The notes beneath the pieces were generated by a model. That model was not told the DNA's origin and searched no databases. It saw only the letters and a list, made by a program, of their open reading frames with translations. From positions 620,001 through 684,000 of the forward strand of contig OY970300.1 in NCBI GenBank assembly GCA_963716245.1: 64,000 nt of DNA, written 5' to 3'. The stretch comes from VRUE01 sp963716245 (GTDB taxonomy: Bacteria > Actinomycetota > Thermoleophilia > Solirubrobacterales > 70-9). The position numbers and the translations under genes are program-made. The stretch's first letter is position 1. Each line of letters opens with the position of its first letter. Positions 41,442 to 49,650 of the stretch are shown piece by piece.

Positions 41442-43436
41442 ATGAACTTGTCCTCGCTCGCCATCGCCGCCGCCAACGCCCCCGCCGCCGCGCCGCCCGC
41501 GGGGGGCGCGGCGCTCGACCAGGTGATCCTCGCCTCGGTTGCGGCGAGCGTCCTCACCGCCGCGCTCGTCCTCGCCGGCCTCGCCCACCGCGCCGGCCGG
41601 TTCGACGGCCTGCGGCGCCTGGCCGGCTGGGCGGAGCGGATCAGCGGCTACCCCGGCTGGGTCGCGATCCCCGCGGCGGTCACGACGGTCTCGCTGCTGC
41701 TCGCCGTCTTCGGCATGTACTGGGACATCGCGCTGCACATCGGCGTCGGCCGCGACGAGGGCCCGCTCGCCAACCCGGCCCACTACTTCATCCTCGCCGG
41801 CCTGTTCGGGATCTTCGCGGCCGGGTTCCTCGCGATCGTCCTGCCCGAGGGCAAGCCGAGCGCCGCGTCGATCCGGCTCGGCCCGGACTGGTACGCGCCG
41901 CTGGGCGGAGTGCTGATCATGGCCTGCGGCCTCTTCTCGCTGACCGGTTTCCCGCTCGACGACGTCTGGCACCGCCTCTTCGGCCAGGACGTGACGCTCT
42001 GGGGGCCGACGCATCTGATGCTGATCGGCGGCGCCTCGATGAGCCTGGTCGGGCTGGCGGTGCTGACCGTAGAGGGGCTGCGGGCTGGCGAGGCAAATGG
42101 CAATGGCGGGGCAGAGCGCCGCACGATGTCGCTGGCCCGGGCGATCGCGCTGACCGGCGGGCTGATGCTGGGCCTCTCGACCTTCCAGGCCGAGTTCGAC
42201 TTCGGCGTCCCGCAGTTCCGCTTCGTCTTCGAGCCGGTGATGATCATGCTCGCCTCCGGGGTGGGGCTCGTCGTCGCGCGCCTCTACGGCGGCCGCGGCG
42301 CGGCCCTCGGCGCGGTCGCCTTCTTCCTCGCCCTGCGGGGGCTGCTCGCCGTGACGATCGGCCCGCTGCTCGGCGAGACGACGCCGCACTTCCCGCTCTA
42401 CGTGGTCGAGGCGCTGGTCGTCGAGGCGGTCGCCTGGCGCATCTCCGCCGACCGCACGCTCGCCTTCGGCCTCTGGGCCGGGCTCGGCATCGGCACCGTC
42501 GGCCTCGCCGCCGAGTGGGCCTGGTCGCACGTCTGGATGCCGCTGCCCTGGCCCCCCGAGCTGTTCCCCGAGGCCGCCCTGCTCGGCTTCGCCGCCGCCC
42601 TCGCCGGCGCCATGCTCGGCGCCTGGATCGGCACTCGCCTCGCGCTGGACGTGCCGTCTGAAACCGGCCACTATGGGCACCGAAGAAGCGGCACGTCCCC
42701 CGATGCGCCCTGGCGCTCGCTGCGGCTGGGGCTGCGGGGCGCCGCAACCGCCGGCGCCGTGGCCGTCGCCGGGATCGTTGCGTTGGCGCTCTACGCGCCG
42801 GCCGATGACGGGGTGAGCGCTAGGGTCGTGCTGAGCGCCGCGGGGGCCGGCTCCGCTCGCGAGGCTGGCGGTGGATCCTCCCGCGAGGCCCACGCGAGGG
42901 TGACCATGCGGCCTCGTGACGCAACCGGACGGGAGGCTTACGTGACGGTGACGATGCGTCCGCGCGACGCGGCCGACGGGGCGGAGTGGTTCGACGTCAC
43001 CGCCTGGCAGGGGGGAGGGCTGGTCGTCGAGCCGCTGGAGCGGGTCGGCCCCGGGCGCTACCGGACGGCGGAGCCGATCCCGGTCCACGGCGAGTGGAAG
43101 GCGATGATCCGCCTCCACGAGGGCAGCTCGCTGACCGCGCTGCCGATCTACATGCCCGCCGACGCGGCGATCCCGGCCGAGGAAGTCCCCGCCCGCGCCG
43201 CCTTCGTCCGGCCTTTCGTCGACGAGACCCGGATCCTCCAGCGCGAGCAGACCGGCGGCGGCCCGCTCGTCGTCCTCGCCGCCTACGCGACGGTGATCGC
43301 GATCACCCTCTCGCTGCTCGCCCTGCTCGTCTGGGGCCTGCACCGCCTCGCCTTCGGCCCGCGCTCGCCCCGAACCGGCTCGCAACGGCCGACCGCGCCC
43401 CACCCCCGCTACTCGCCGATCAGCTCGACCCGGTAG
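41442..43436 (+). CDS. polytopic membrane protein of unknown function
   Basis: A 664-aa protein with about 11-12 hydrophobic helices up to residue 460, an extracytoplasmic beta-rich domain at about 460-600 (VTVTMRPRDAADGAEWFDV, YRTAEPIPVHGEWKAMIRL) and a last TM at about 615-640. His-rich helix motifs include YWDIALHIG and WGPTHLMLIGG. Residues about 403-419 are encoded by a 50-bp palindromic repeat inserted in frame between helices. VTMRPRDA is duplicated within 21 residues. The end overlaps the convergent glyoxalase gene by 28 bp. No named family is recognised; divergent transcription suggests control by the MerR protein. Confidence 0.8.
   Translation: MNLSSLAIAAANAPAAAPPAGGAALDQVILASVAASVLTAALVLAGLAHRAGRFDGLRRLAGWAERISGYPGWVAIPAAVTTVSLLLAVFGMYWDIALHIGVGRDEGPLANPAHYFILAGLFGIFAAGFLAIVLPEGKPSAASIRLGPDWYAPLGGVLIMACGLFSLTGFPLDDVWHRLFGQDVTLWGPTHLMLIGGASMSLVGLAVLTVEGLRAGEANGNGGAERRTMSLARAIALTGGLMLGLSTFQAEFDFGVPQFRFVFEPVMIMLASGVGLVVARLYGGRGAALGAVAFFLALRGLLAVTIGPLLGETTPHFPLYVVEALVVEAVAWRISADRTLAFGLWAGLGIGTVGLAAEWAWSHVWMPLPWPPELFPEAALLGFAAALAGAMLGAWIGTRLALDVPSETGHYGHRRSGTSPDAPWRSLRLGLRGAATAGAVAVAGIVALALYAPADDGVSARVVLSAAGAGSAREAGGGSSREAHARVTMRPRDATGREAYVTVTMRPRDAADGAEWFDVTAWQGGGLVVEPLERVGPGRYRTAEPIPVHGEWKAMIRLHEGSSLTALPIYMPADAAIPAEEVPARAAFVRPFVDETRILQREQTGGGPLVVLAAYATVIAITLSLLALLVWGLHRLAFGPRSPRTGSQRPTAPHPRYSPISSTR
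42648..42697. repeat. 50-bp palindromic repeat, copy 3 (inside CDS)
   Basis: GACGTGCCG ... CGGCACGTC with centre CCACTATGGGCACC, lying entirely inside the membrane-protein gene. Its reverse complement is very close to copy 4 at 46867. It keeps the reading frame and encodes a hydrophilic loop. Confidence 0.85.
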
Positions 43437-43786
43437 CCGTCGGGGTCGCGGACGAAGCAGATCCGGTGTCCCTCGGTGCGGCCACCCGGGCGGTAGGGCG
43501 GCTTCTCGGGCTCGATCCCGAGCGAGGCGAGCCGTTCGAGCGTGCCGTCGAGGTCCTCGACCCCGAGCGCGATGTGGTTGTAGCCGGTGCCGTGCTCGTA
43601 GGAGTCGACGCCGTGGTTGTAGGTCAGCTCCAGCCGCGGGTCCTCGCCGGGCATGCCCATGAAGACGTTGATCGCCTCGTCGCCGATCGGCATCCGACGG
43701 CGCTCCTCGAAGCCGAGCTTCTCGTAGAAGTCGACCGAGCGATCGATATCGCCAATCCGGTAGCAGGTGTGCAGGAAGCTCGGCAT
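43409..43786 (-). CDS. glyoxalase I / VOC-family protein
   Basis: A 125-aa protein: FLHTCYRIGDIDRSVDFYEKLG, ELTYNHGVDSYEHGTGYNHIALGVEDLD and RICFVRDPDGYRVELIGE. The metal ligands expected for GlxI (His near the start, Glu in LELTYN, His in YNHIAL, Glu in YRVELI) are all there. GlxI converts the hemithioacetal of methylglyoxal and a thiol to the lactoyl thioester. Its 3' end overlaps the convergent gene. Confidence 0.9.
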   Translation of the reverse strand: MPSFLHTCYRIGDIDRSVDFYEKLGFEERRRMPIGDEAINVFMGMPGEDPRLELTYNHGVDSYEHGTGYNHIALGVEDLDGTLERLASLGIEPEKPPYRPGGRTEGHRICFVRDPDGYRVELIGE

Positions 43787-43812
43787 CCGCGTCTCGGTGC
43801 CAAGGCTACCCG

Positions 43813-43858
43813 CGCTGTGGAGCTTTACCGTGCTGGAGCCCGGTCAAACTCCACAGCG
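43813..43858. repeat. 46-bp hairpin upstream of hydrolase gene
   Basis: CGCTGTGGAG (43813-43822) pairs exactly with CTCCACAGCG (43849-43858), with further inner pairing (TTTACCG / CGGTCAAA with a bulge). It has similar length to the 50-bp repeat family but different ends. It lies between the divergent glyoxalase and hydrolase genes. Confidence 0.5.
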
Positions 43859-43902
43859 GCTCGACCGATTCCGACGCTGCGGTGCCGGGTACTGTTCGGG
43901 AC

Positions 43903-44796
43903 GTGACCGAGACGCGCTCGAAGACGGCCACGGTCCACGGCCGCTCCGTCAACTACGTCGAGGCCGGAGAGGGACCCGTCCTGCTGCTGATCCACGGCAT
44001 GGCCGGGACCTGCGAGACCTGGCGCGAGGTGATCGAGCCGCTGGCCCGCGACCACACCGTGATCGCTCCGGACCTGCCGGGCCACGGCACGTCGGCCCCG
44101 GGCGGAGGCGACTACTCGATCGGCGGGCTCGCCACGTCCCTGCGCGACCTGCTGCTCTCGCTCGGCCACGAGCGGGCGACGCTGGTCGGCCACTCGCTCG
44201 GCGGCGGGGTCGCGATGCAGATGGCCTACCTCTTCCCGGAGATGGTCGAGCGCCTCGTGCTCGTCTCCAGCGGCGGCCTCGGCCCAGAGGTCAGCCCGAT
44301 CCTGCGCGCCGCGACGCTTCCCGGCGCCGACCTGTTCATCTCGGCGACCGCCGGGGTGGGGCAGAGGGTCGGCTCGACCCTCGGCCGCGGGCTCGGGGCG
44401 GTCGGCCTGCGCCCCAACGCCGACATCGCCGAGGTCGCGCGCGGCTACGCCTCGCTGGAGGACGGGCGCCGGCGCGCGGCCTTCCTTGCCACCCTGCACG
44501 CGGTGGTCGGGGCGCGCGGCCAGCGGGTCGATGCCCGCGACCGCCTCCACCTCGCCGAGGCGGTGCCGGTCCTGATCGTCTGGGGCGCCCGCGACTCGAT
44601 CATCCCCGTCGGCCACGGCGAGGAAGCGCACGCGATGATCCCCGGCAGTCGCCTCGAGGTCTTCGACGACGTCGGCCACCTGCCCCAGGTCGAGGTGCCG
44701 GGTCGTTTCATCGCGGCGCTGGAGCGCTTCCTGCGCGAGACCGAGCCCGCCGCCTTCGACCGCGACGAGTGGCGGGCGAGGTTCCGGGCGGCTTGA
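43903..44796 (+). CDS. alpha/beta-hydrolase
   Basis: A 297-aa protein from GTG 43903 (GTG 43882 possible). LLLIHGMAGTCETW is the oxyanion strand-loop, LVGHSLGGGVAMQMA the nucleophile elbow (Ser), VLIVWGARDSIIP carries the Asp and FDDVGHLPQVE the His of the triad. Substrate unknown. It overlaps the downstream HDAC-like gene by 4 bp. Confidence 0.88.
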   Translation: MTETRSKTATVHGRSVNYVEAGEGPVLLLIHGMAGTCETWREVIEPLARDHTVIAPDLPGHGTSAPGGGDYSIGGLATSLRDLLLSLGHERATLVGHSLGGGVAMQMAYLFPEMVERLVLVSSGGLGPEVSPILRAATLPGADLFISATAGVGQRVGSTLGRGLGAVGLRPNADIAEVARGYASLEDGRRRAAFLATLHAVVGARGQRVDARDRLHLAEAVPVLIVWGARDSIIPVGHGEEAHAMIPGSRLEVFDDVGHLPQVEVPGRFIAALERFLRETEPAAFDRDEWRARFRAA

Positions 44797-45821
44797 GCTC
44801 CGCACCGGGCGTGTATTTCAGCCACCCCGCCTGCCTGGAGCACGACCCCGACGGCACGATGCCCGGCCACCCGGAGTCGCCGGAGCGGCTGCGGGCGATC
44901 GAGCGCCACCTCGCCGCGCAGGACTGGCTCGGCTGGGAGCGGCGCGAGGCGCCGGCCGCGAGCGCGGCGGACCTCGAGCTGGCCCACAGCGCCCGCCACG
45001 TGCAGGCGGTGCGGGACCTCTGCCGCGCGGGGGGCGGTGCGATCGACGCCGACACCTACGCGAGCGAAGCGTCCTTCGACGCCGCGCTGCACGCGGCCGG
45101 CGCCGCCTGCGGGATGACGCGGGCGCTCCTCGCCGACGAGGCCCGCACCGGCTTCTGCGCGGTGCGGCCCGCGGGGCACCACGCCGAAGCCGAGCGGGCG
45201 ATGGGCTTCTGCCTGTTCGACAACGTCGCGATCGCCGCCGAGCTGGCGATCCGCGAGCTCGGCGTGGAGCGCGTCTTCGCCCTCGACTGGGACGTTCACC
45301 ACGGCAACGGGACGGTCGAGGCGTTCCGCCGCCGGCCCGACGTTCTCGTCGCCGGCATCCACCAGCAGGGCATCTACCCCGGCAGCGGCTCGCTCGACGA
45401 CCTCGGCTCCGGTCCCGGCGAGGGCTACACGGTCAACCTGCCGGTGCCCGCCGGCTCCGAAGAAGACCTATGGCTCTCGCTGGTCAAGCACCTGCTCGTA
45501 CCGGTCGCCAGAGCCTTCGAGCCGGGCCTGATCCTCGTCTCCGCCGGCTTCGACGCGCACCGCGACGACCCGCTGGCGACCTGCCGGCTCGACGCCGTCT
45601 CGTTCGCCCACATGGCCCGCCACGTGCGCGACCTCGGCGCCGCCCTGGGCGCCCCGGTCGGCGCGGTGCTCGAGGGCGGCTACAGCCCGCCCGCCCTGGC
45701 CGAGTCGGTGGCCGCGACCATGGCGGCCCTCGCGGGGAAGGGCGAGGTGCAGCCGGTCGCGCCCGACCCGGTTCTCACTCCCCGGGCGGCGGGCCTGCTC
45801 TCCCGCCACTGGTCCCTCTGA
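44793..45821 (+). CDS. class II histone-deacetylase-like amidohydrolase
   Basis: A 342-aa protein from TTG 44793, which overlaps the hydrolase TGA; GTG 44811 is an alternative. PGHPESPERLRAIERHL, AVRPAGHHAEAERAMGFCLFDN, FALDWDVHHGNGTVEAF and ILVSAGFDAHRDDPL give the Zn ligands (D, H, D) and the HH catalytic pair. Bacterial members remove acetyl groups from polyamines or other small amides (acetoin-utilisation/acetylpolyamine type). Confidence 0.92.
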   Translation: MSSAPGVYFSHPACLEHDPDGTMPGHPESPERLRAIERHLAAQDWLGWERREAPAASAADLELAHSARHVQAVRDLCRAGGGAIDADTYASEASFDAALHAAGAACGMTRALLADEARTGFCAVRPAGHHAEAERAMGFCLFDNVAIAAELAIRELGVERVFALDWDVHHGNGTVEAFRRRPDVLVAGIHQQGIYPGSGSLDDLGSGPGEGYTVNLPVPAGSEEDLWLSLVKHLLVPVARAFEPGLILVSAGFDAHRDDPLATCRLDAVSFAHMARHVRDLGAALGAPVGAVLEGGYSPPALAESVAATMAALAGKGEVQPVAPDPVLTPRAAGLLSRHWSL

Positions 45822-45827
45822 GCTTCG

Positions 45828-46034
45828 CTAGCCGGGCCGCGTGACCACGCGGGTCACCGTCGCGAGGGAGACCTTCGGCCCGTAGAGGCGCTCGCGCACC
45901 TCGGCCTCCTTCTCGGCGCCGCTGGCGAGGATCAGCGGCGTGCCGCACGAGCGGCAGCGGCCGGGGCCGGCCGGCGAGGCGGCACCGATGAAGGTGCGCT
46001 GGCAGTTCGGGCACTCCGACAACTGGCGGCTCAT
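45828..46034 (-). CDS. small zinc-ribbon protein
   Basis: A 68-aa protein with ECPNCQRTF and GRCRSCGTPL, two CxxC pairs forming a zinc ribbon, then a basic tail. Convergent with the HDAC-like gene. Function unknown. Confidence 0.7.
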   Translation of the reverse strand: MSRQLSECPNCQRTFIGAASPAGPGRCRSCGTPLILASGAEKEAEVRERLYGPKVSLATVTRVVTRPG

Positions 46035-46126
46035 CGTCTCTCCTCCGGGAAACGCTGCTTGGGATCTAGCTTCCCGGGGCGGCGGGCAGCCAAACGAAAG
46101 AGCGCCGCGCTCGTAATGATGGCGGC

Positions 46127-46864
46127 GTGAGCGATGCGATCGTCAAGCGCTTCCGCGCGGCCCGGCGCGACCGCGATCTCGCCGTCGTCGAAGGCTTCCA
46201 CGCGCTCAAGCACTCGCTGCGCTTCGGCGCCGTCCTGCTGGAGGCGGTCTCCTCCCAGCCGGAGCAGCTCGAGGAGATGGCGGCGGGGCTGGCGCCCGAC
46301 CTGGCCGGGACGCTCGCCGAGCGGGTCACGCCGGTGGACGGCGAGGTCCTGGCGCGGCTGGTCCCGCAGGCCCCCTACACCGGGGTCGTCGCGATCGCGC
46401 GGCGCCCGCGGGTCGACGTAGCCGCCGTGCTCGCCGATCCCCGGCCGGCGCCGGTCGTCCTGCTCGAGGAGCCGCGCAACATCGGCAACATCGGCGCCTG
46501 CATCCGGGTCGCGGCCGCGGCGGATGCGGCCGGGGTGCTGACGACCGGCCGCAACGACCCCTGGTACCCGGAGGCGCTGCGCGGCGCCGCGGGCCTCAAC
46601 TTCGCGCTGCCGGTCGCGACGATCGACGAGCTGCCCGCCGGCGACCGCCCCCTCGTCGCGATCGACCCCGAGGGCGAGGACCTGCGTCCGGCCGACCTGC
46701 CCGCCCGCGCCGTCTTCGCCTTCGGCACCGAGCGGGCGGGGCTCAGCGACGAGCTGCTCGAGCGCGCCGACCTGCGCCTCGGCATCCCGATGCGCGCGGG
46801 CGTCTCCAGCCTCAACCTCGCGACGACCGTCTCGGCGGTCCTCTTCGCCCAGCGCCTCGCCTGA
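46127..46864 (+). CDS. SpoU/TrmH-family RNA 2'-O-methyltransferase
   Basis: A 245-aa SPOUT protein from GTG 46127. N-terminal substrate-binding domain (VVEGFHALKHSLRF), then motif 1 EEPRNIGNIGACIRVAAA, motif 2 FAFGTERAGLSDEL and motif 3 LGIPMRAGVSSLNLATTVSA, forming the knotted SAM site. It methylates a ribose in tRNA or rRNA; which one is not evident. Confidence 0.92.
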   Translation: MSDAIVKRFRAARRDRDLAVVEGFHALKHSLRFGAVLLEAVSSQPEQLEEMAAGLAPDLAGTLAERVTPVDGEVLARLVPQAPYTGVVAIARRPRVDVAAVLADPRPAPVVLLEEPRNIGNIGACIRVAAAADAAGVLTTGRNDPWYPEALRGAAGLNFALPVATIDELPAGDRPLVAIDPEGEDLRPADLPARAVFAFGTERAGLSDELLERADLRLGIPMRAGVSSLNLATTVSAVLFAQRLA

Positions 46865-46866
46865 GG

Positions 46867-46916
46867 GACGTGCCGCTTCTTTCGTGCCCATAGTGGCCTC
46901 CAATGGGCGGCACGTC
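46867..46916. repeat. 50-bp palindromic repeat, copy 4
   Basis: Starts 2 bp after the methyltransferase stop. Ends GACGTGCCG and CGGCACGTC; centre GTGCCCATAGTGGCC. In reverse orientation it is nearly identical to copy 3. Confidence 0.85.
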
Positions 46917-46986
46917 CTCTGCAACCGGGGTTGCACGACGGCCCGGCGCTGCAGGTGAGCGGCCGACCGTTCGTACTTTGGAGGCG

Positions 46987-48198
46987 ATGCGCGCGAAACC
47001 ACGCACGCCCCGCGGGCTGCTGCTCGTCGCCTCTCTGCTGCTCGTCGCCCTCTGCCTCGCCGGGGCGGCCTCGGCCGAGACGCTGCGCGAGAAACTCGAC
47101 GACGCCCAGGGCAAGCTCGACCGTGTCCGCGAGAGCCAGACCGCGCTGAGCGCGACGATCGCTGAGCAGAACCGGGCGATCGACTCGATGCTGGGCGAAG
47201 TCTCGGCCCTGCGCCAGCGCCAGGAAGCCGCCGAGGAGGAGCTGGCCGCCAAGCAGGCCGAGCTCGACGAGGCGACGGCGCAACTGGCCGCAGAGAAGCG
47301 ACGGCTCGAGCGGATCCGCAGGCGCCTGCACCGGGCGCTCGGCGTGCTGCGCGAGCGGCTGGTCGCGATCTACACCGCGGGGACGCCGGACACGCTCAGC
47401 ATCGTGCTCGAGTCCGAGAGCTGGTCGGACGTCAGCACCCGCGCCGACTACCTGAGCCGCGTCCAGGACTACGACAACGCCGTCGCCGGCCGGGTCAAGG
47501 GGCTGCGCGACCAGGCGAAGGCCGCCGTGCGTCGCATGGCCGAGCTGCGGCGGCAGCTGAAGGCGGCCCGCGACGCGATCGCGGTCAAGGAGCGCGAAGC
47601 GCGGCAGGCCAGCCAAGCGGCGGCCGCCCGCTTCGCCGACCTGAAAGCCGCGCAGGCGGCGCGCCAGCGCAGCCTCGACGCCCTCCAGTCGCGCGAGGCT
47701 GCCCTGAGCGACAACCTCGCCTCGATCTCCGAACAGATCGCCGCCGCCGGCGGCTCGGTGCCGACGACGGCGCCCGCGCCGCTGACGCCCGGCCAGGAAG
47801 CCCAGTTCATCTCGCCGAGCCAGGCGAGCGTCCCCGCCGCCGCGCCGCCGGCGGTCAAGGCGGCGATCGAAGCCGCCAACTCGATCGCCTCGACCCCATA
47901 TATATGGGGCGGCGGCCACGGCTCCTTCGAATCGTCGGGCTACGACTGCTCGGGCGCGGTCAGCTTCGCCCTCCACGGCGGCGGCTTCCTCGACAGCCCG
48001 CTCGACTCGACCGGCCTGACCACCTGGGGCGAACCGGGCCCCGGCCAGTGGATAACCGTCTACGGCAACGCCGGCCACGCCTGGATGACGATCGCCGGCC
48101 TCGCCTTCGACACCTCCGGCGGCGCCGGCCCCCGCTGGCACCCCACCCCCGTCTACACCGCGTCCGGCTTCATCCTCCGCCACCCGCCCGGCTACTAG
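46987..48198 (+). CDS. secreted NlpC/P60 peptidoglycan hydrolase with N-terminal coiled coil
   Basis: A 403-aa protein from ATG 46987. Signal peptide (LLLVASLLLVALCLAGAASA), coiled coil about 30-255 (as in RipA/CwlO-type enzymes regulated by FtsEX), a Pro/Ala linker, and an NlpC/P60 domain about 290-400 with C321 in YDCSGAVSF and H364 in NAGHAWMTIAG. It cuts stem peptides during cell separation or growth. The segment around TPYIWGGG matches the domain start. Confidence 0.9.
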   Translation: MRAKPRTPRGLLLVASLLLVALCLAGAASAETLREKLDDAQGKLDRVRESQTALSATIAEQNRAIDSMLGEVSALRQRQEAAEEELAAKQAELDEATAQLAAEKRRLERIRRRLHRALGVLRERLVAIYTAGTPDTLSIVLESESWSDVSTRADYLSRVQDYDNAVAGRVKGLRDQAKAAVRRMAELRRQLKAARDAIAVKEREARQASQAAAARFADLKAAQAARQRSLDALQSREAALSDNLASISEQIAAAGGSVPTTAPAPLTPGQEAQFISPSQASVPAAAPPAVKAAIEAANSIASTPYIWGGGHGSFESSGYDCSGAVSFALHGGGFLDSPLDSTGLTTWGEPGPGQWITVYGNAGHAWMTIAGLAFDTSGGAGPRWHPTPVYTASGFILRHPPGY

Positions 48199-48201
48199 CT
48201 A

Positions 48202-48251
48202 GACGTGCCGCTACTTGACCACCCATAGGGTGGGTCAAGTAGCGGCACGTC
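48202..48251. repeat. 50-bp palindromic repeat, copy 5
   Basis: Almost perfect: the two arms of about 23 bp differ by one bulged base around an ATA loop. It fills the gap between the convergent NlpC/P60 and MBL-rhodanese genes (stops at 48198 and 48255), so it may also end transcription in both directions. Confidence 0.85.
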
Positions 48252-48254
48252 CGG

Positions 48255-49634
48255 TCAGGCCGCGTCGACCGGGCGGCCTTCGCGCTGCCAGGTGCCGACG
48301 CCGCCGCGGGCGACGTGGATCGTCTCGAAGCCCTCGCGCTGGAGGATCGACGCGGCGAGGCCGCTGCGTTTGCCGCCCTTGCAGATCGTCGCGATCGGGC
48401 GGTCGCGGGGGAGCTCGCCGAGCCGGTCCGGCAGCTCGCCGAAGGGGATATGGAGCGAGTCCCGGACGTGGCCCTCTGCGAACTCGGCGGCGCGGCGCAC
48501 GTCGAGGACGAGCGGGCCGCGGTCGCCGTCTAGCCGGTCCGCCAGCTGGGCCGGGCCGATCGGCTCGATCCGCGCCACGGGCCGTTCCTCGGCGCGCCAG
48601 GCCGACATGCCGCCGCCGAGGAAGCCGCGCACCTTCAGGCCCACCGCGGCGAGCAACTCGGCCGCGTGCAGCTCGTTGCCGTCGGAGGCGGCGACGATCA
48701 GCAGCTCGGCGTCGGGCGCCACCACCTGGGCGACCTTGGTCGCGAAGCCGGTGTCGTAGGCGGAGGCGCTGATCGCGCCCGGGATGTGGGCCTCGTCGAA
48801 CTGCTCGTTGGTGCGCGAGTCGACCGCCAGCGCCCCTTCCGCGATCGCCGCCTCGAAGCCGCGCGGCGCCAGCCGCGCCGGCGCCCCGATCGCCTCTACC
48901 AGAGGCCCCCGGTTGAGCGAGACGATGTGCTCGACGTTGGGCGGCCGCTCGCCGATGCTCGCGACCGCGTCCTCGACGAACTCGTCCTCCCCCGCGAAGG
49001 CGAGTGCGCGGTTGTGGCGGCGCTCGAAGCCGATCGTCGAGGAGGTCTTCAAATCGATGCCCGAGCTGCCGCAGAGCGAGCCGCCGAGGTGGCCCGGCCA
49101 GACCTCGACTTCGTCGGGCAGCGTCAGGAGGCGCTCGTGCAGCGAGCGGAAGATGTCGGCGGCGCCCTCGCGCGGCTCGACGGCCAGGTCGGGCCGGGCC
49201 ACGTCGCCGACGAACAGCGAGTCGCCGCTCAGCACCGCGACCGGGTCCCCGTCGCGGCTCGGGTCGCGCAGCAGGAAGCAGGTGTGCTCGGGCCGGTGGC
49301 CGGGCGTGTGCAGCGCCTCGATCGCCACCGCATCGCCGAGGTCGAGGGTCCACCCGTCATCGAATGGCTCGTGCTCGTACTCGGCCTGCGCCAGGCGATG
49401 GACGTGGATCGTCGCGCCGGTCGCCCGAGCCAGGCGGCCGTGCCCGGAAACGTGGTCGGCATGGTTGTGGGTCTCCAGCACGTGCTCGATACGCACGCCG
49501 TGGAGGCGACTGAGCTGCAGGTATGGGTCGACATCCCACTGGGGGTCGACCACCGCCGCCGTGCCGCTCGCCGGGTCGCCGACGAGGTAGGAGGCGCACC
49601 CGAGGTCCTCGTGGATGATCTGGCGGAAGAGCAT
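48255..49634 (-). CDS. MBL-fold hydrolase with two rhodanese domains (persulfide dioxygenase-like)
   Basis: A 459-aa protein. The MBL domain about 1-245 contains ETHNHADHVSGH, HTPGHRPEHTCF and SGDSLFVGDVARPDL, as in ETHE1/persulfide-dioxygenase-like enzymes. Rhodanese 1 (about 265-350) lacks the active-site Cys (VAASDGNE); rhodanese 2 (about 365-458) has it in TICKGGKRSG. The arrangement fits sulfide/persulfide detoxification, with the first rhodanese structural. Confidence 0.88.
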   Translation of the reverse strand: MLFRQIIHEDLGCASYLVGDPASGTAAVVDPQWDVDPYLQLSRLHGVRIEHVLETHNHADHVSGHGRLARATGATIHVHRLAQAEYEHEPFDDGWTLDLGDAVAIEALHTPGHRPEHTCFLLRDPSRDGDPVAVLSGDSLFVGDVARPDLAVEPREGAADIFRSLHERLLTLPDEVEVWPGHLGGSLCGSSGIDLKTSSTIGFERRHNRALAFAGEDEFVEDAVASIGERPPNVEHIVSLNRGPLVEAIGAPARLAPRGFEAAIAEGALAVDSRTNEQFDEAHIPGAISASAYDTGFATKVAQVVAPDAELLIVAASDGNELHAAELLAAVGLKVRGFLGGGMSAWRAEERPVARIEPIGPAQLADRLDGDRGPLVLDVRRAAEFAEGHVRDSLHIPFGELPDRLGELPRDRPIATICKGGKRSGLAASILQREGFETIHVARGGVGTWQREGRPVDAA

Positions 49635-49650
49635 GTGTCAGGGTAGCGGC

